Shown here one piece after another: positions 51,073-62,301 of a stretch of 64,000 nt of DNA; the first letter of the stretch is position 1; every line of letters starts with the position of its first letter. The position numbers and the translations under genes are program-made. Under the pieces are notes generated by a model that did no database searches, was not told the origin of the DNA, and worked only from the letters and a program-made list of their open reading frames with translations. Location of the stretch: positions 806,001-870,000 of the forward strand of contig NZ_JAJCTD010000001.1 of the NCBI RefSeq assembly GCF_020564565.1, given 5' to 3'. This DNA comes from Rhodobacter sp. Har01 (lineage in GTDB: Bacteria > Pseudomonadota > Alphaproteobacteria > Rhodobacterales > Rhodobacteraceae).

Positions 51073-52677
51073 TCAGGGCCTGAGAAAGGCCACCAGACTC
51101 GCGGTGGAGCCATCCTTGCCGGATAACACTGCGCGGCCCTCAAGCACCGGCTGCAGTGCCAATGCCAGTTCCTTGCCCAGTTCGACCCCCCACTGGTCGA
51201 AGGAATTGATCCCCAGGATCACGCCCTCCACAAACACCCGGTGTTCGTAGAGCGCGATGATCTGACCCAGCGTGAAGGGGGTCAGCCGGTCGTAGGCCAG
51301 CGTGGTTGACGGGCGGTTGCCGGGAAAGACCCGGTGGCGGGCCTGGCGGTCGAGTTCGACGCCGGTCAGTCCCTTTGCGACCATCAGCGCGCGGGCCTCG
51401 TCCAGGCTGCGGCCGCGCAGCAGCGCCTCGGATTGCGCCAGGCAGTTGGCGACCAACAGGGTGTGCTGGTGGGCTAGGTCGGGTTCGTGGCCGTGGCGGG
51501 CGACCAGGAATTCGCAGGGCACGGTGCGGGTGCCCTGGTGGATCAGCTGGTAGAACGCATGCTGGCCGTTGGTGCCGGGTTCGCCCCAGACCACGGGGCC
51601 GGAATGGGTGGGCAGGTCGCTGCCATCCAGGGCCACGCGCTTGCCGTTGCTCTCCATCTCAAGCTGTTGCAGATAGGCCGGCAGACGAGCCAGGCGCTGG
51701 TCATAGGGCAACACGGCCCGGGTGGCATGGCCGCAAACCTGGTTGTGCCAGAGGCCCACCAGCGCCAGGAGGACGGGCATGTTTCGGGCCAGCGGCGCGG
51801 TCTTGAAATGCGCGTCCATGGCGCGGCCGCCGGCCAGAAGATCCTCGAACCGTTCCGGCCCGATGGCGATCATCAGGGCCAGGCCGATGGGGCCCCAGAC
51901 GGAATAGCGCCCACCAACCCAATCCTCGAAGCCGAACACCCGTTCGGCATTGATGCCAAAGGCCGCGGTCTTTTCGCCGGCGGTCGAGACGGCGGCAAAC
52001 TGCGCGCCGGGAACGGACACGCGGGTTGCCATCCAGCGTTTCGCGGTATCGGCGTTGGTCATCGTCTCGACCGTGGTGAAGGTCTTCGATGCGACGATCA
52101 CCAGCGTCGTTTCCGGGTTCAGCCCCTGCAGCGTGTCATGCACATGCGCGCCATCGACATTGGACACGTAGTGCAGCCGCGGCCCGTCGTGATAGGGCGC
52201 CAGCGCAAGGGTCGCCATGGCAGGGCCAAGGTCCGATCCGCCGATGCCGATGTTCACCACGTCGGTGATGCGCCCGCCCTGCCCGGTGAACCGACCCTCG
52301 CGCACGGCCCGCGCGAACCCGGCCATCCGTGCCTTTACCGCACGCACACCGGGCATGACGTCCTGCCCGTCGACGCAGATCACGGCCTGATCGCCGGCCC
52401 GCAGCGCGGTGTGAAGAACGGCGCGGCCCTCGGTGTCGTTGATCCTGTCGCCCGCGAACATCGCGGCGCGCTTGTCTTCCACACCCGAAACCTCGGCCAG
52501 CATCACCAGCAGTGCGCGGCCCTCGGCGTCGATGTTGGTCTTGGACCAGTCGAGCAGCATCCCATCGGCGGTGACCGAAAAGGATTCGGCCCGCCCGGGA
52601 TCGCCAAACAGCGACAGGATCGGCCGAGCCTGCACCCGCGCGTGATGCTCGCGCACCGATTTCCACTTGTCGGTCAT
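51073..52677 (-). CDS. pgi: Glucose-6-phosphate isomerase
   Basis: Pgi interconverts glucose-6-phosphate and fructose-6-phosphate. The 534-residue protein shows [54 protein letters not shown], the signature [12 protein letters not shown], and the C-terminal [14 protein letters not shown]. It is third in the zwf-pgl-pgi operon, 4 nt after pgl. With zwf and pgl next to it, it lets carbon enter the oxidative or Entner-Doudoroff route. Confidence 0.96.
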   Translation of the reverse strand: MTDKWKSVREHHARVQARPILSLFGDPGRAESFSVTADGMLLDWSKTNIDAEGRALLVMLAEVSGVEDKRAAMFAGDRINDTEGRAVLHTALRAGDQAVICVDGQDVMPGVRAVKARMAGFARAVREGRFTGQGGRITDVVNIGIGGSDLGPAMATLALAPYHDGPRLHYVSNVDGAHVHDTLQGLNPETTLVIVASKTFTTVETMTNADTAKRWMATRVSVPGAQFAAVSTAGEKTAAFGINAERVFGFEDWVGGRYSVWGPIGLALMIAIGPERFEDLLAGGRAMDAHFKTAPLARNMPVLLALVGLWHNQVCGHATRAVLPYDQRLARLPAYLQQLEMESNGKRVALDGSDLPTHSGPVVWGEPGTNGQHAFYQLIHQGTRTVPCEFLVARHGHEPDLAHQHTLLVANCLAQSEALLRGRSLDEARALMVAKGLTGVELDRQARHRVFPGNRPSTTLAYDRLTPFTLGQIIALYEHRVFVEGVILGINSFDQWGVELGKELALALQPVLEGRAVLSGKDGSTASLVAFLRP

Positions 52678-52681
52678 GGCC

Positions 52682-53356
52682 TTACTCCGCCCAATGCACC
52701 TCGGCCTGATCCAGTATCACCCGGATCGGTGCCTGGTCCAGCGGCAGACTTGCCGCGCGTTCGATCGCGGCGCGCTTCTCGGGGCCGGTGATCAGGACAT
52801 GGATGTTGATCGCGCCCCGCAGCACCGGTGCGGTCAGCGTCACCCGTGGCTCGCCTGCGGCTTCGGCCCGCATCGGCAGCAACGGCGGGGCTTGGGGCGA
52901 CAGCGCCTCGGCCAGGCGGTCGGCGCCGGGAAACAGGCTGGCGGTGTGCATGTCGAAGCCCATGCCCAGAAGCAGCACCGAGATCGGCAGATGCGGTGCC
53001 AGCCCCTGCGACAGGGCGTCCAGCACGTCTTCGGGCTGCGCGGCGCCGGGCTGATACAGCGGGATCAGCCGCGCCGTGGCGGCCTTGCCGCAGAGCAGCC
53101 TTTGCCGCAGCAGGCGGGTGTTCGACCGCGGGCTGTCCTCGGGCACCCAGCGTTCGTCGTTCAACACCACGGCAACATTCGGCCAGTCAAGATCGACGCC
53201 CGAGAGGATGTCGAAAACCGGTCCCGGCGTGGCGCCGCCGGGCACGCTCAAGGTCGCCCTGCCTTCGCGGCGCAGGTAATCTGCCAGTTGCCCGGCGATG
53301 GTGTTCGCCAGGCTCAGGTGCAGCATCTCGCGGTCGGGGTAATCGTGCCAGCGCAT
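52682..53356 (-). CDS. pgl: 6-phosphogluconolactonase
   Basis: Pgl hydrolyses 6-phosphogluconolactone made by Zwf. The 224-residue protein has [16 protein letters not shown] and [26 protein letters not shown], the sugar-phosphate motifs of the DevB/SOL family, and later [18 protein letters not shown]. Its ATG shares one base with the zwf stop (TGATG), so it is coupled to zwf; pgi starts 4 nt after its stop. Confidence 0.94.
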   Translation of the reverse strand: MRWHDYPDREMLHLSLANTIAGQLADYLRREGRATLSVPGGATPGPVFDILSGVDLDWPNVAVVLNDERWVPEDSPRSNTRLLRQRLLCGKAATARLIPLYQPGAAQPEDVLDALSQGLAPHLPISVLLLGMGFDMHTASLFPGADRLAEALSPQAPPLLPMRAEAAGEPRVTLTAPVLRGAINIHVLITGPEKRAAIERAASLPLDQAPIRVILDQAEVHWAE

Positions 53357-54807
53357 CAGCGGATTTCCCGCCAGCGCCGACCGTCGCGGTGCATTAGCAT
53401 CAGCGCGTCCTCCGGCCCCGAGGAACCGGGGTCATAGGCCTGCGGACGGTCGCCGCGGGCTTCGCAGCCTTGAATGATCGGGTCGGTCCAGGCCCAGGCG
53501 GCCTCGACCTCGTCGCCGCGCATGAACAGAGTCTGGTTGCCGCGGATCACATCCATGATGAGGCGTTCATAGGCATCGGGGGTTTCCGCGTGTTCGGCGC
53601 CAAGCGCATCGGCAAAGGACATGTCGAGGGGCACCTGGGTCAAACGCATTCCCCCCGGCCCCGGTTCCTTGATCATCACCATCAAGTGCATGCCTTCGTC
53701 CGGTTGCAGCCGGATCACCAGCACGTTCTCTCGCCAGCCGGTTTCGTCGTCAAAGATCGAGTGCGGCGGTTCCTTGAAGGTGATGGCGATTTCGCTGGCC
53801 CGCGCCCGCAGCCGCTTGCCCGTGCGCAGGTAGAACGGCGTGCCCTTCCAGCGCCAGTTCGAAATGTGCGCCCTGAGCGCGACGTAGCTTTCGGTCCGGG
53901 AGGCCGGGTTTTCAGCATGGTCGGTATAGCCGCCCTCGCCCCCGCCCGGCAGGTACTGGCCGCGGACGATGTCATCGGGGTGGACCGGGTCCAGTGCGCG
54001 GATCACCTTCAGCTTCTCATCGCGCACGGCGTTGGGATCGAAGTGATAGGGGGGCTCCATCGCGATCAGGCACAGAAGCTGCATCAGGTGGTTCTGCACC
54101 ATGTCCCGCATCGCGCCCGAGGTGTCGTAATAAGTGCCGCGGCCTTCCACGCCCACGGTTTCGGCCACGGTGATCTGGACATGATCGACGTATTCCGATT
54201 TCCACAGCGGCTCGAACAGGATGTTGGCGAACCGTACGGCCATCAGATTCTGGACGGTTTCCTTGCCCAGATAGTGGTCGATCCGGTAGATCTGGCGTTC
54301 CTCGAAATGGCGGGCAAGCGTGGCGTTCAGGGCGCGGGCGCTGGCGAGGTCGCGGCCGAAGGGTTTTTCCACCACGATTCGGGCATCTGGCCCGGCGATG
54401 CCCAGTGAGTTCAGGCGCTCGGCCAGGTCTCCGAAAAGACCGGGCGCGACCGAAAAGTAGAAGACCTGGATCACGCCGGGGCGCAGAGTGGATTTCAGCT
54501 GCGCCCAGCCGCCCTCGCCCTTGGCGTCGATGGCGATGTAGTCGAGGTGCTTCAGGAAATCGGCAAGGACCTTCGGGTCGCGCAGGGTGTGAGGAACGAA
54601 TTCGGTCACCGCCTCGGCAACTTGTTCGCGGAAGGCATCCGGAGCAAGATCGGCCCGGGCGGCACCAATGATGCGGGCTTCGGGCGGAATCTGGCCGGCC
54701 AGGAAGCGGCGGTAGAGGCCGGGAAGGATCTTCCGCCGCGCCAGATCGCCGGTGGCGCCAAAGATCACCAGTTCGAAGGGATCGACCGGAATGACGCGGG
54801 ATACCAT
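53356..54807 (-). CDS. zwf: Glucose-6-phosphate 1-dehydrogenase
   Basis: Zwf oxidises glucose-6-phosphate and makes NADPH, the entry to the oxidative pentose phosphate and Entner-Doudoroff routes. The 483-residue protein has the coenzyme site IFGATGDLARRKILPGLYRRF and the active-site RIDHYLGKETVQNLMAVRFAN. GAGGA 9 nt upstream fits the ATG at 54807. It is the first gene of zwf-pgl-pgi and has a perfect 12-bp palindrome upstream that is probably its operator. Confidence 0.96.
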   Translation of the reverse strand: MVSRVIPVDPFELVIFGATGDLARRKILPGLYRRFLAGQIPPEARIIGAARADLAPDAFREQVAEAVTEFVPHTLRDPKVLADFLKHLDYIAIDAKGEGGWAQLKSTLRPGVIQVFYFSVAPGLFGDLAERLNSLGIAGPDARIVVEKPFGRDLASARALNATLARHFEERQIYRIDHYLGKETVQNLMAVRFANILFEPLWKSEYVDHVQITVAETVGVEGRGTYYDTSGAMRDMVQNHLMQLLCLIAMEPPYHFDPNAVRDEKLKVIRALDPVHPDDIVRGQYLPGGGEGGYTDHAENPASRTESYVALRAHISNWRWKGTPFYLRTGKRLRARASEIAITFKEPPHSIFDDETGWRENVLVIRLQPDEGMHLMVMIKEPGPGGMRLTQVPLDMSFADALGAEHAETPDAYERLIMDVIRGNQTLFMRGDEVEAAWAWTDPIIQGCEARGDRPQAYDPGSSGPEDALMLMHRDGRRWREIR

Positions 54808-54825
54808 CGGGCGGTCCTCGTGCTT

Positions 54826-54837
54826 GTTAGCGCTAAC
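54826..54837. promoter_or_regulatory. GTTAGCGCTAAC operator upstream of zwf
   Basis: This perfect 12-bp palindrome with central CG lies 18 nt upstream of the zwf ATG. It resembles LacI-family operators such as those of gluconate or hexose regulators. Sitting close to the start codon, it would block transcription by overlapping the early transcribed region or the promoter. The regulator is not in the window. Confidence 0.55.
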
Positions 54838-54919
54838 GACGTCGTTCTAGCCGGAAGGCCACGGCCTGTCCAGCATCCGCAGCGCCGGGTCAAAACGCCT
54901 TGGCGACGAAGCTTGCCGG

Positions 54920-55672
54920 TCAGGACACGGCGTTGGGAGCCAGTTCCCCGGCTTCGATGCGAAAGGGCAGCACGTTGCCGGGGGGCGGCAGGGGGCAGAT
55001 GGCAAAGGCGGTGAACGCGCAGGGTGGCGTGAAGGCACGGTTGAAATCCAGAGTGATTTCGCCGTTGCTCGCCGCTTCGCCAATCAGGAACCGGCCTGCG
55101 CCGTAGGTTTCGCCCGCGGTGGCATCGCGAAAGACGAACATCGGCTTGCCGCCCTTCCAGTGGGTGGGGGTCAGGGTGACCGTGCAACCCTGGTGGATGA
55201 AACGCGCCCGGTGGGTCAGGGTCACCGCGACCGAGGTGCCGCCCTTCATGTCGACGGTGCCGGCCCTTGGCACGATTTCTTCCCAGGCGGCTCGGATGGT
55301 CCAGTCCGGGGCCTCGGGGAAATATCGCAGGTCTGCCTTCGGCGTCAGCGACAGGTCGCGTACCCGCAGCGCGGGCGTTCCGTCAACGGTGTGAAGTTCA
55401 AGCAGGAACGGGTCCACGCGCAGTTGCGGGAATGCGTCGGGAACCGGGCAGAACGGTTCCGGCGCGGCGCCAGGCCGGGCGAAACTGGCGCTTCCGCGCG
55501 CGACGGTCAGGGTGCCCAGAAGATCAGGACCGGAAGGCAGACGGACCTCTTGCGCAGCGCCGACCAAGTGGGTGCCAGGGGAAAGGTCGATCCGGGCAAC
55601 AAGGTTCAACCAGCCATCGGGGGCGCACAGGGCGGCAATGCGGGCAGCGCGGTGATCGGCAAGGGACAGCAT
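54920..55672 (-). CDS. DUF1684 family protein
   Basis: This 250-residue protein has the conserved C-terminal pattern of DUF1684: FVFRDATAGETYGAGRFLIGEA, then LDFNRAFTPPCAFTAFAICPLPPPGNVLPFRIEAGE. The N-terminal half is a less conserved beta-rich domain, and no signal peptide is visible. The function of the family is unknown. I chose ATG 55672, since the only longer start is a TTG at 55702. No strong ribosome-binding site is seen. It lies between zwf and murI on the same strand as both. Confidence 0.85.
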   Translation of the reverse strand: MLSLADHRAARIAALCAPDGWLNLVARIDLSPGTHLVGAAQEVRLPSGPDLLGTLTVARGSASFARPGAAPEPFCPVPDAFPQLRVDPFLLELHTVDGTPALRVRDLSLTPKADLRYFPEAPDWTIRAAWEEIVPRAGTVDMKGGTSVAVTLTHRARFIHQGCTVTLTPTHWKGGKPMFVFRDATAGETYGAGRFLIGEAASNGEITLDFNRAFTPPCAFTAFAICPLPPPGNVLPFRIEAGELAPNAVS

Positions 55673-55781
55673 CCGGCCAGAATAAGCAACCGAACCGGCC
55701 AAGGGAAGCGGCTGCGGCCACGCTGTGACATTCGCGCGAGAATCGCGGCGGACCTTGCTCGGCTTGCCTTCAGTCCGGCGG

Positions 55782-56594
55782 TCAGGCCTTTTCGAACACG
55801 ATCTTCCGCCTCAGGAACTGGGTCGCCTTGTTCGACACAGAGGCCGGGTCGCCCGTGGTCAGGAACTTCGAAGCCGTTCCGGGTCCAAGGAATTCGGGGC
55901 GGCGGACCAGATAGTCGGCCAGGCTTTCAGCCACCAGCCTGGCCTGCGAATAGACCCTCACCTCGGGCCCCAGCGCCTCCTGGAAGACGTGTTCCATCAG
56001 CGGATAGTGGGTGCATCCCAGAATCGCAGCCTCGGGGGCAGGCATCCTGCGCTTCAGCGCCTCGACATGGCTGCGCACCAGGGCCTCGGCCAGGATCTCG
56101 TCACCCTGTTCGATGGCATCGACCACGCCGCCGCAAGGCTGCGCCTCGACGTCCACCCCGATGGCTCGGAACGCGAGTTCGCGCTGGAAGGCGCGGCTGG
56201 CGACGGTTGCGGGGGTGGCGAACAGGGCGACGTGCTTGACCGCCACCTCGCGCGGGGGCGAGTTGTCGCCCCATTGCCGCTCGGTCAGGGCCTCGATCAG
56301 GGGGACGAAGACGCCCAGGACACGCTTGTCCTTCGGCAGCCAGGTTTCCTGCATGCGGCGCAGGGCGGCGGCGCTGGCGGTGTTGCAGGCCAGGATCACC
56401 AGATCGCAGCCTTCGGACCAGAGCCGTTCAGTGGCGGCGCAGGTCAGCGCGAAGATATCGTCGGCGGTTCGCACGCCATAGGGTGCATGGGCGTTGTCGC
56501 CGAAGTAGACGAAAGGCACTTGCGGCAGTCGCCGCGCGACGGCGTCGAGAACCGTCAGCCCCCCCAACCCCGAATCGAAGATGCCGACCGCCAT
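55782..56594 (-). CDS. murI: Glutamate racemase
   Basis: MurI makes D-glutamate for peptidoglycan. The 270-residue protein has the substrate-binding [18 protein letters not shown] at the N-terminus and the two catalytic cysteines in [13 protein letters not shown] and [13 protein letters not shown]. The C-terminal 30 residues ([22 protein letters not shown]) extend the core, as in many alphaproteobacterial members. It is divergent from the LysR regulator; the gap holds promoters for both. Confidence 0.95.
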   Translation of the reverse strand: MAVGIFDSGLGGLTVLDAVARRLPQVPFVYFGDNAHAPYGVRTADDIFALTCAATERLWSEGCDLVILACNTASAAALRRMQETWLPKDKRVLGVFVPLIEALTERQWGDNSPPREVAVKHVALFATPATVASRAFQRELAFRAIGVDVEAQPCGGVVDAIEQGDEILAEALVRSHVEALKRRMPAPEAAILGCTHYPLMEHVFQEALGPEVRVYSQARLVAESLADYLVRRPEFLGPGTASKFLTTGDPASVSNKATQFLRRKIVFEKA

Positions 56595-56796
56595 GACTGC
56601 CCCTTTCCTGCCCGCGGGTTCTTGGCCCGTGCTTTGACTGCAATCATAGGCAGAACCGACCCGGCACGGAAGGGCCGAGGCAGCCGCAGTGCTGCATGTG
56701 CGGAAAAATTCACCCCGTCATGGCATTCCTGATGGAACAGGTTTTCGCTATACGCATGGCTCGTGCTATGGTGAGTGGGTCGCGAAGGGATCGTGG

Positions 56797-57690
56797 ATGG
56801 ACTGGGACAAGCTGAGAATCTTCCATGCGGTGGCCGACAAGGGCAGCCTCACGCATGCCGGCGAGGTCTTGCACCTGAGCCAGTCGGCCGTCAGCCGGCA
56901 GATCCGCGGACTCGAGGAAAGCCTGAACGTGACGTTGTTCCATCGCCACGCGCGGGGGCTGATCCTGACGGAACAGGGCGAATTGCTGTTCGACGCCACC
57001 ACGCAGATGGCAAAGCGGCTGGACGCAGCCGCCGCACGCATTCGCGACAGTGAGGACGAGGTCTTTGGCGAATTGCGGGTGACCACGACCACCGGCTTCG
57101 GCACGCTCTGGCTGGCGCCGCGCCTTGCGCGACTTTACGAGCAGTTTCCGGCGCTGAAGATCGACCTGATGCTGGAGGAGCGCGTGCTCGACTTGCCGAT
57201 GCGCGAGGCGGACGTGGCGATCCGGATGAAAGAGCCCAGCCAGGCAGACCTGATCCGCAAGCGGCTGATGCAGATCCGCATGCGGCTTTACGCGACGCCG
57301 GAATATCTGGCCGCGCATGGAACGCCAGAACTGATGGAGGACATGTCGCAGCACCGGCTGATCTGCCAACACCCGGGCACGCCGCAGGTGGCGGCGGGTG
57401 CCATGCTGGTGGCCGAGTTGATGAGCTACGAAATCCCCTCGACCCTGCACGTCAACAACTACTTCGGCGTGCTGCAGGCAGTGCTGAATCACCTCGGGAT
57501 CGGCGTGCTGCCCGACTACGTGACCGAGGGCTTCCCGCATCTGGTGCGGGTGCTGGACGACGTGGAAAGCGGCGAGGTGCCGGTGTTCCTGGCCTACCCC
57601 GAGGAATTGCGGCATTCCAAGCGGGTGGCTGCCTTCCGAGATTTTGTGATGGACGAGATCCAGGAATACCGGAAGCGGCAGCAGTCCTGA
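56797..57690 (+). CDS. LysR-family transcriptional regulator
   Basis: This 297-residue regulator has the N-terminal winged helix LRIFHAVADKGSLTHAGEVLHLSQSAVSRQIRGLEESLNVTLFHRHARGLILTEQGELL, split as SLTHAGEVLHLSQSAVSRQI and TLFHRHARGLILTEQG, and a type 2 periplasmic-binding-like effector domain. AAGGGA 7 nt upstream fixes the start at 56797. A candidate -10, TATGGT, lies at 56767-56772. The effector and target genes are unknown; the neighbouring genes (murI, purL) are not obvious LysR targets. A probable small RNA is encoded just after its stop. Confidence 0.9.
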   Translation: MDWDKLRIFHAVADKGSLTHAGEVLHLSQSAVSRQIRGLEESLNVTLFHRHARGLILTEQGELLFDATTQMAKRLDAAAARIRDSEDEVFGELRVTTTTGFGTLWLAPRLARLYEQFPALKIDLMLEERVLDLPMREADVAIRMKEPSQADLIRKRLMQIRMRLYATPEYLAAHGTPELMEDMSQHRLICQHPGTPQVAAGAMLVAELMSYEIPSTLHVNNYFGVLQAVLNHLGIGVLPDYVTEGFPHLVRVLDDVESGEVPVFLAYPEELRHSKRVAAFRDFVMDEIQEYRKRQQS

Positions 57691-57757
57691 TTGTCCCGAC
57701 ATCGGGCAGTTATGCAACACATGCATGGCGGGAATGCTGCACCTGCGGCAATCAGCG

Positions 57758-57788
57758 CCTTGCACGATTCATGAGCAGCCCATAAATC
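57758..57788 (+). promoter_or_regulatory. Heat-shock-type promoter of the putative sRNA
   Basis: CCTTGCAC (57758-57765) and CCCATAAAT (57779-57787) are spaced like the -35 and -10 of RpoH-type promoters. The same bases also give a plausible housekeeping reading, TTGCAC-N17-TAAATC. Predicted transcription start is near 57793-57796. Confidence 0.5.
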
Positions 57789-57793
57789 AGGCG

Positions 57794-57877
57794 TCGAGAC
57801 GTTCTGCGAGGCAACTTGCCCGTCTCATACCTCCCTGTTGGACTTGGGCCGAGCTTTTGCTCGGCCTCTCTTTTTTC
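57794..57877 (+). ncRNA. Putative trans-acting small RNA with CCUCCC segment
   Basis: The roughly 84-nt predicted RNA has three parts: a 5' stem-loop with GAGACG (57796-57801) pairing CGTCTC (57821-57826) and an inner GGC/GCC pair; an unpaired stretch ATACCTCCCTGTTGGACTT (57827-57845) containing CCTCCC, complementary to Shine-Dalgarno sequences; and an intrinsic terminator with a long T-run. This is the architecture of Hfq-type regulatory RNAs. It lies 104 nt after the LysR stop and upstream of purL. It is a prediction from sequence only; a plain LysR 3' end or purL leader is the alternative. Confidence 0.5.
57847..57877 (+). terminator. Strong intrinsic terminator
   Basis: GGCCGAGC (57847-57854), loop TTTT, GCTCGGCC (57859-57866), followed by TCTCTTTTTTC. 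It is the best intrinsic terminator in the window and lies 157 nt past the LysR stop, which is far for a simple gene end and fits a separate small transcript. Confidence 0.88.
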
Positions 57878-58000
57878 AGTCCCGCTCGTCGGCGGACTGG
57901 AACCGATTCACATCCGGTGGCCACGCTGTGGGGCCTTTCGCCTTGGTGCCGCATCGGCTAGGACGCGCGCGTATCCCTTGCCGCGACCGGAGGCCCTGTG

Positions 58001-60162
<2,162 letters not shown>

Positions 60163-60163
<1 letters not shown>

Positions 60164-60657
60164 TGCGCCTGCGTGCCGCAACCGCGGCGGACTTCGGCTT
60201 CATCCGCAGCCTGACCGGCAATCCGGACTATGCGCCGTTCATCGGCGACGATGACGAGGCGCAGTTGCAGCGCTGGCTGGACAGCCCTGCCGCACGGGTG
60301 CTGATCCTTGACGACGGCGGCGGCCCGGAAGGCTTTGCCATCTTTCGCGAGATCGGTGACCCCTCGGGCCGGGTGGAACTGTTCCGCATCGCGCTGGACA
60401 GGGCGGGGGCCGGACGGGGCGACGCCTTCTTCGCGGCGCTGCTGGATTACGCATTCCGTGACCTGGGCGCGGCGCGGGTCTGGCTGGATGCCTCGGCTGA
60501 AAACGCCCGGGCGATCAAGGTCTATAGGCGCGCCGGCTGCCAGCGCGAGGGCGTGTTGCGGCAACACTGGTGGCGGCCCTGCCTGGGCCGGTCGGTGGAT
60601 CTGCACATGTTCGCCATGTCGCGGGCAGAATGGCAAGCCCGGCGCCTGCCGACCTGA
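60163..60657 (+). CDS. GNAT-family N-acetyltransferase
   Basis: This 164-residue protein has the GNAT fold pattern: MRLRAATAADFGFIRSLTG at the start, the acetyl-CoA region LFRIALDRAGAGRGDAFFAALLDYAFRDLGAARVWLDASAENARAIKVYRRAGCQREG, split as AGAGRGDAFFAALLDYAF and ENARAIKVYRRAGCQREG. The central V/L-x-x-x-RGxG/A loop is slightly unusual. Its substrate is unknown. It is translationally coupled to purL, but a link with purine synthesis is only suggested by position. Confidence 0.85.
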
Positions 60658-60733
60658 GACGAGGGGTTTCCCTACTGGTGCGCGGGTGGGGGTCAGGCAG
60701 GATGGCCCCGCCCCAGGTCACATGAGGTTCGCC

Positions 60734-61174
60734 ATGACGCTGCGCCGCCGTTCTCTGCTTCTGGCATTGGCCGTCCTGCATTGCGCGCCCGCCCGTGCGG
60801 ATTGCCTGCGCGGCACTTGCGACCTGGACGCCATTGCCTTGATCGAAGCAGAGACCGGCCAGCCGCTACCCAGGGACACCGAAGTGATCGGCGCGCTGCA
60901 AGGCGGGTTTCAGGATCGCTTCGTGCAAATCCGGCTGGAGATGAGCGGTGAGGGCCTGGACCTTCTGACCAAGGCCTTGAAGGCCGACTCAACCGGCAAG
61001 CCGCAGGATTTTCAGCTGGAAATCTCCAAGGCCCCCTGGTGGGACCTGCCCGCCCGTTCCGACATTGCCATCGGCGAGGCAAAGTTCGGCCACTTCGCCT
61101 TCGCCTTCATCGCCTTCGGCCCCGCCGCGGACAAGAACCGGCGCGACGTCTATCTTCTGGCCTTCGAAACCTGA
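60734..61174 (+). CDS. Small exported protein, unknown function
   Basis: The 146-residue protein has a signal peptide (MTLRRRSLLLALAVLHCAPARA, cut near ARA-D). The mature part has CLRGTCDLDAIALIEAE and later WWDLPARSDIAIGEAKFGHFAFAFIAFG, with two cysteines near its N-terminus. ATG 60734 has GAGG 6 nt upstream, better than the ATG at 60722. I do not recognise the family. It lies between the GNAT and bolA genes on the same strand. Confidence 0.68.
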   Translation: MTLRRRSLLLALAVLHCAPARADCLRGTCDLDAIALIEAETGQPLPRDTEVIGALQGGFQDRFVQIRLEMSGEGLDLLTKALKADSTGKPQDFQLEISKAPWWDLPARSDIAIGEAKFGHFAFAFIAFGPAADKNRRDVYLLAFET

Positions 61175-61238
61175 ACCACACTTGCGGGTTCTGTCCCGTC
61201 GTTCTACATCGGGGAAAAGGCAAGCAGCGAGGCCGCCG

Positions 61239-61481
61239 ATGGCGATGGAAGCCGAAGACATCGAGGCGCTGATACGCACCTCATTCCCGCAGGCCAAGAT
61301 CACCGTGATCGACACTGCGGGCGACGGCAACCACTGGGCGGCGGAAGTGATCGACGAGTCCTTCCGCGGCATGAACCGGGTGCAGCAGCAGCGCGCGGTC
61401 TATGCCAGCCTGAAGGGCAAGATGGACGGCGCGCATGGCGAGTTGCACGCGCTGGCGCTGACGACAAAAGCTCCGGACTGA
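61239..61481 (+). CDS. BolA-family protein
   Basis: This 80-residue protein has the BolA fold: EAEDIEALIRTSFPQAKITVIDTAGDGNHWAAEVIDESFRGMNRVQQQRAVYASLKGKM, split as IRTSFPQAKITVIDTAGDG and HWAAEVIDESFRGMNRVQQ. The conserved histidine and the RVxxHR-like segment are the places where BolA proteins hold an iron-sulfur cluster with a monothiol glutaredoxin. The next gene, 12 nt downstream, is exactly that glutaredoxin. It is the short YrbA/IbaG-like type. GAGG precedes the ATG by 6 nt. Confidence 0.9.
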   Translation: MAMEAEDIEALIRTSFPQAKITVIDTAGDGNHWAAEVIDESFRGMNRVQQQRAVYASLKGKMDGAHGELHALALTTKAPD

Positions 61482-61493
61482 AAGGGACAAGGC

Positions 61494-61853
61494 ATGGGCG
61501 CGCAGGACCAGATCCGCGAGACGATCACAAAGAACGACGTGGTGCTTTACATGAAGGGCACCAAGATGATGCCGCAATGCGGCTTTTCCAGCCGCGTGGC
61601 CGGAGTGCTGAACTACATGGGCGTCGATTTCGTCGACGTGAACGTTCTGGAGAACCCCGATGTACGCCAGGGCATCAAGGATTTCAGCGACTGGCCGACG
61701 ATCCCGCAGCTTTACGTCAAGGGCGAGTTCGTGGGCGGCTGCGACATCGTCACCGAGATGACGCTGTCGGGCGAGTTGGACACGTTGTTCGAAGCCAAGG
61801 GGGTTTCCTACAACAAGGAAGCCGCGAACAAGATCCGCGAAGCCAACGCCTGA
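61494..61853 (+). CDS. grxD: Monothiol glutaredoxin (Grx4/GrxD type)
   Basis: GrxD-type glutaredoxins carry [2Fe-2S] clusters with glutathione and pass them to target proteins, often with BolA. The 119-residue protein has the monothiol motif CGFS (C29) in KMMPQCGFSSRVAGVLN, the TIPQLYVKGEFVGGCDIV glutathione-binding region, and the usual short C-terminal tail. It follows bolA by 12 nt and probably shares its transcript. Confidence 0.95.
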   Translation: MGAQDQIRETITKNDVVLYMKGTKMMPQCGFSSRVAGVLNYMGVDFVDVNVLENPDVRQGIKDFSDWPTIPQLYVKGEFVGGCDIVTEMTLSGELDTLFEAKGVSYNKEAANKIREANA

Positions 61854-61959
61854 TGTTATGTTGACCGGCCCAGGCCCGGGCCAATTGCTGGCAGCGGCTT
61901 TTCCAAAGCAAGCCGGAATTCTTGCGACCTCTTCACGCGAAGGGTATTCTGCCCGGGTG

Positions 61960-62301
61960 CTATTCGCCAACACCCTGTTCGACGCAGGTCTGTAGGACTA
62001 CGCTCTCTTGCCCTGCGGCGTCCTTCCAATACAGCGTGGCCTCGGTCCCCTTGGTCCACCAGACGTAGGAAGGCCCGCCCGCTGGGTCACCATAGCGCGC
62101 GCCCGAGGCTGACATCTCTTGCCAGAGCGGAGCCATGCGGTCTTCGATCATCACAAGCACGGCCCAGGTCTCGCCGTCGTTGACATAGGCGGTCGAGATC
62201 ATCGCGCCGGCATCACAGATGTAGTCGACCGGCGCCACCTGCAACTCTGCCGCGGCAGGCAAGGCGAGGGCCGGCAGCAGGGCGGCAGCAGCGCGCATCA
62301 T
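61960..62301 (-). CDS. MliC-like lysozyme-inhibitor family protein
   Basis: This 113-residue protein has a signal peptide (MMRAAAALLPALALPAAAE) and a small beta-rich domain with VDYICDAGAMISTAYVND, MSASGARYGDPAGGPSYVWWTKGTEATLYW. The SASGARY motif is the hallmark of MliC/PliC proteins, which inhibit c-type lysozyme. Cysteines near both ends (YICD, QTCVEQ) could form the usual disulfide. Its ATG overlaps the zapA stop by 4 nt (ATGA). It is convergent with grxD. Confidence 0.75.
   Translation of the reverse strand: MMRAAAALLPALALPAAAELQVAPVDYICDAGAMISTAYVNDGETWAVLVMIEDRMAPLWQEMSASGARYGDPAGGPSYVWWTKGTEATLYWKDAAGQESVVLQTCVEQGVGE

Noticed and set aside
61895..61915. Hairpin CGGCTT/AAGCCG between grxD and the MliC-like gene as a terminator
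   Set aside because: The stem is only 6 bp with a 9-nt loop and no T-run on either side, so I do not list it as a terminator.
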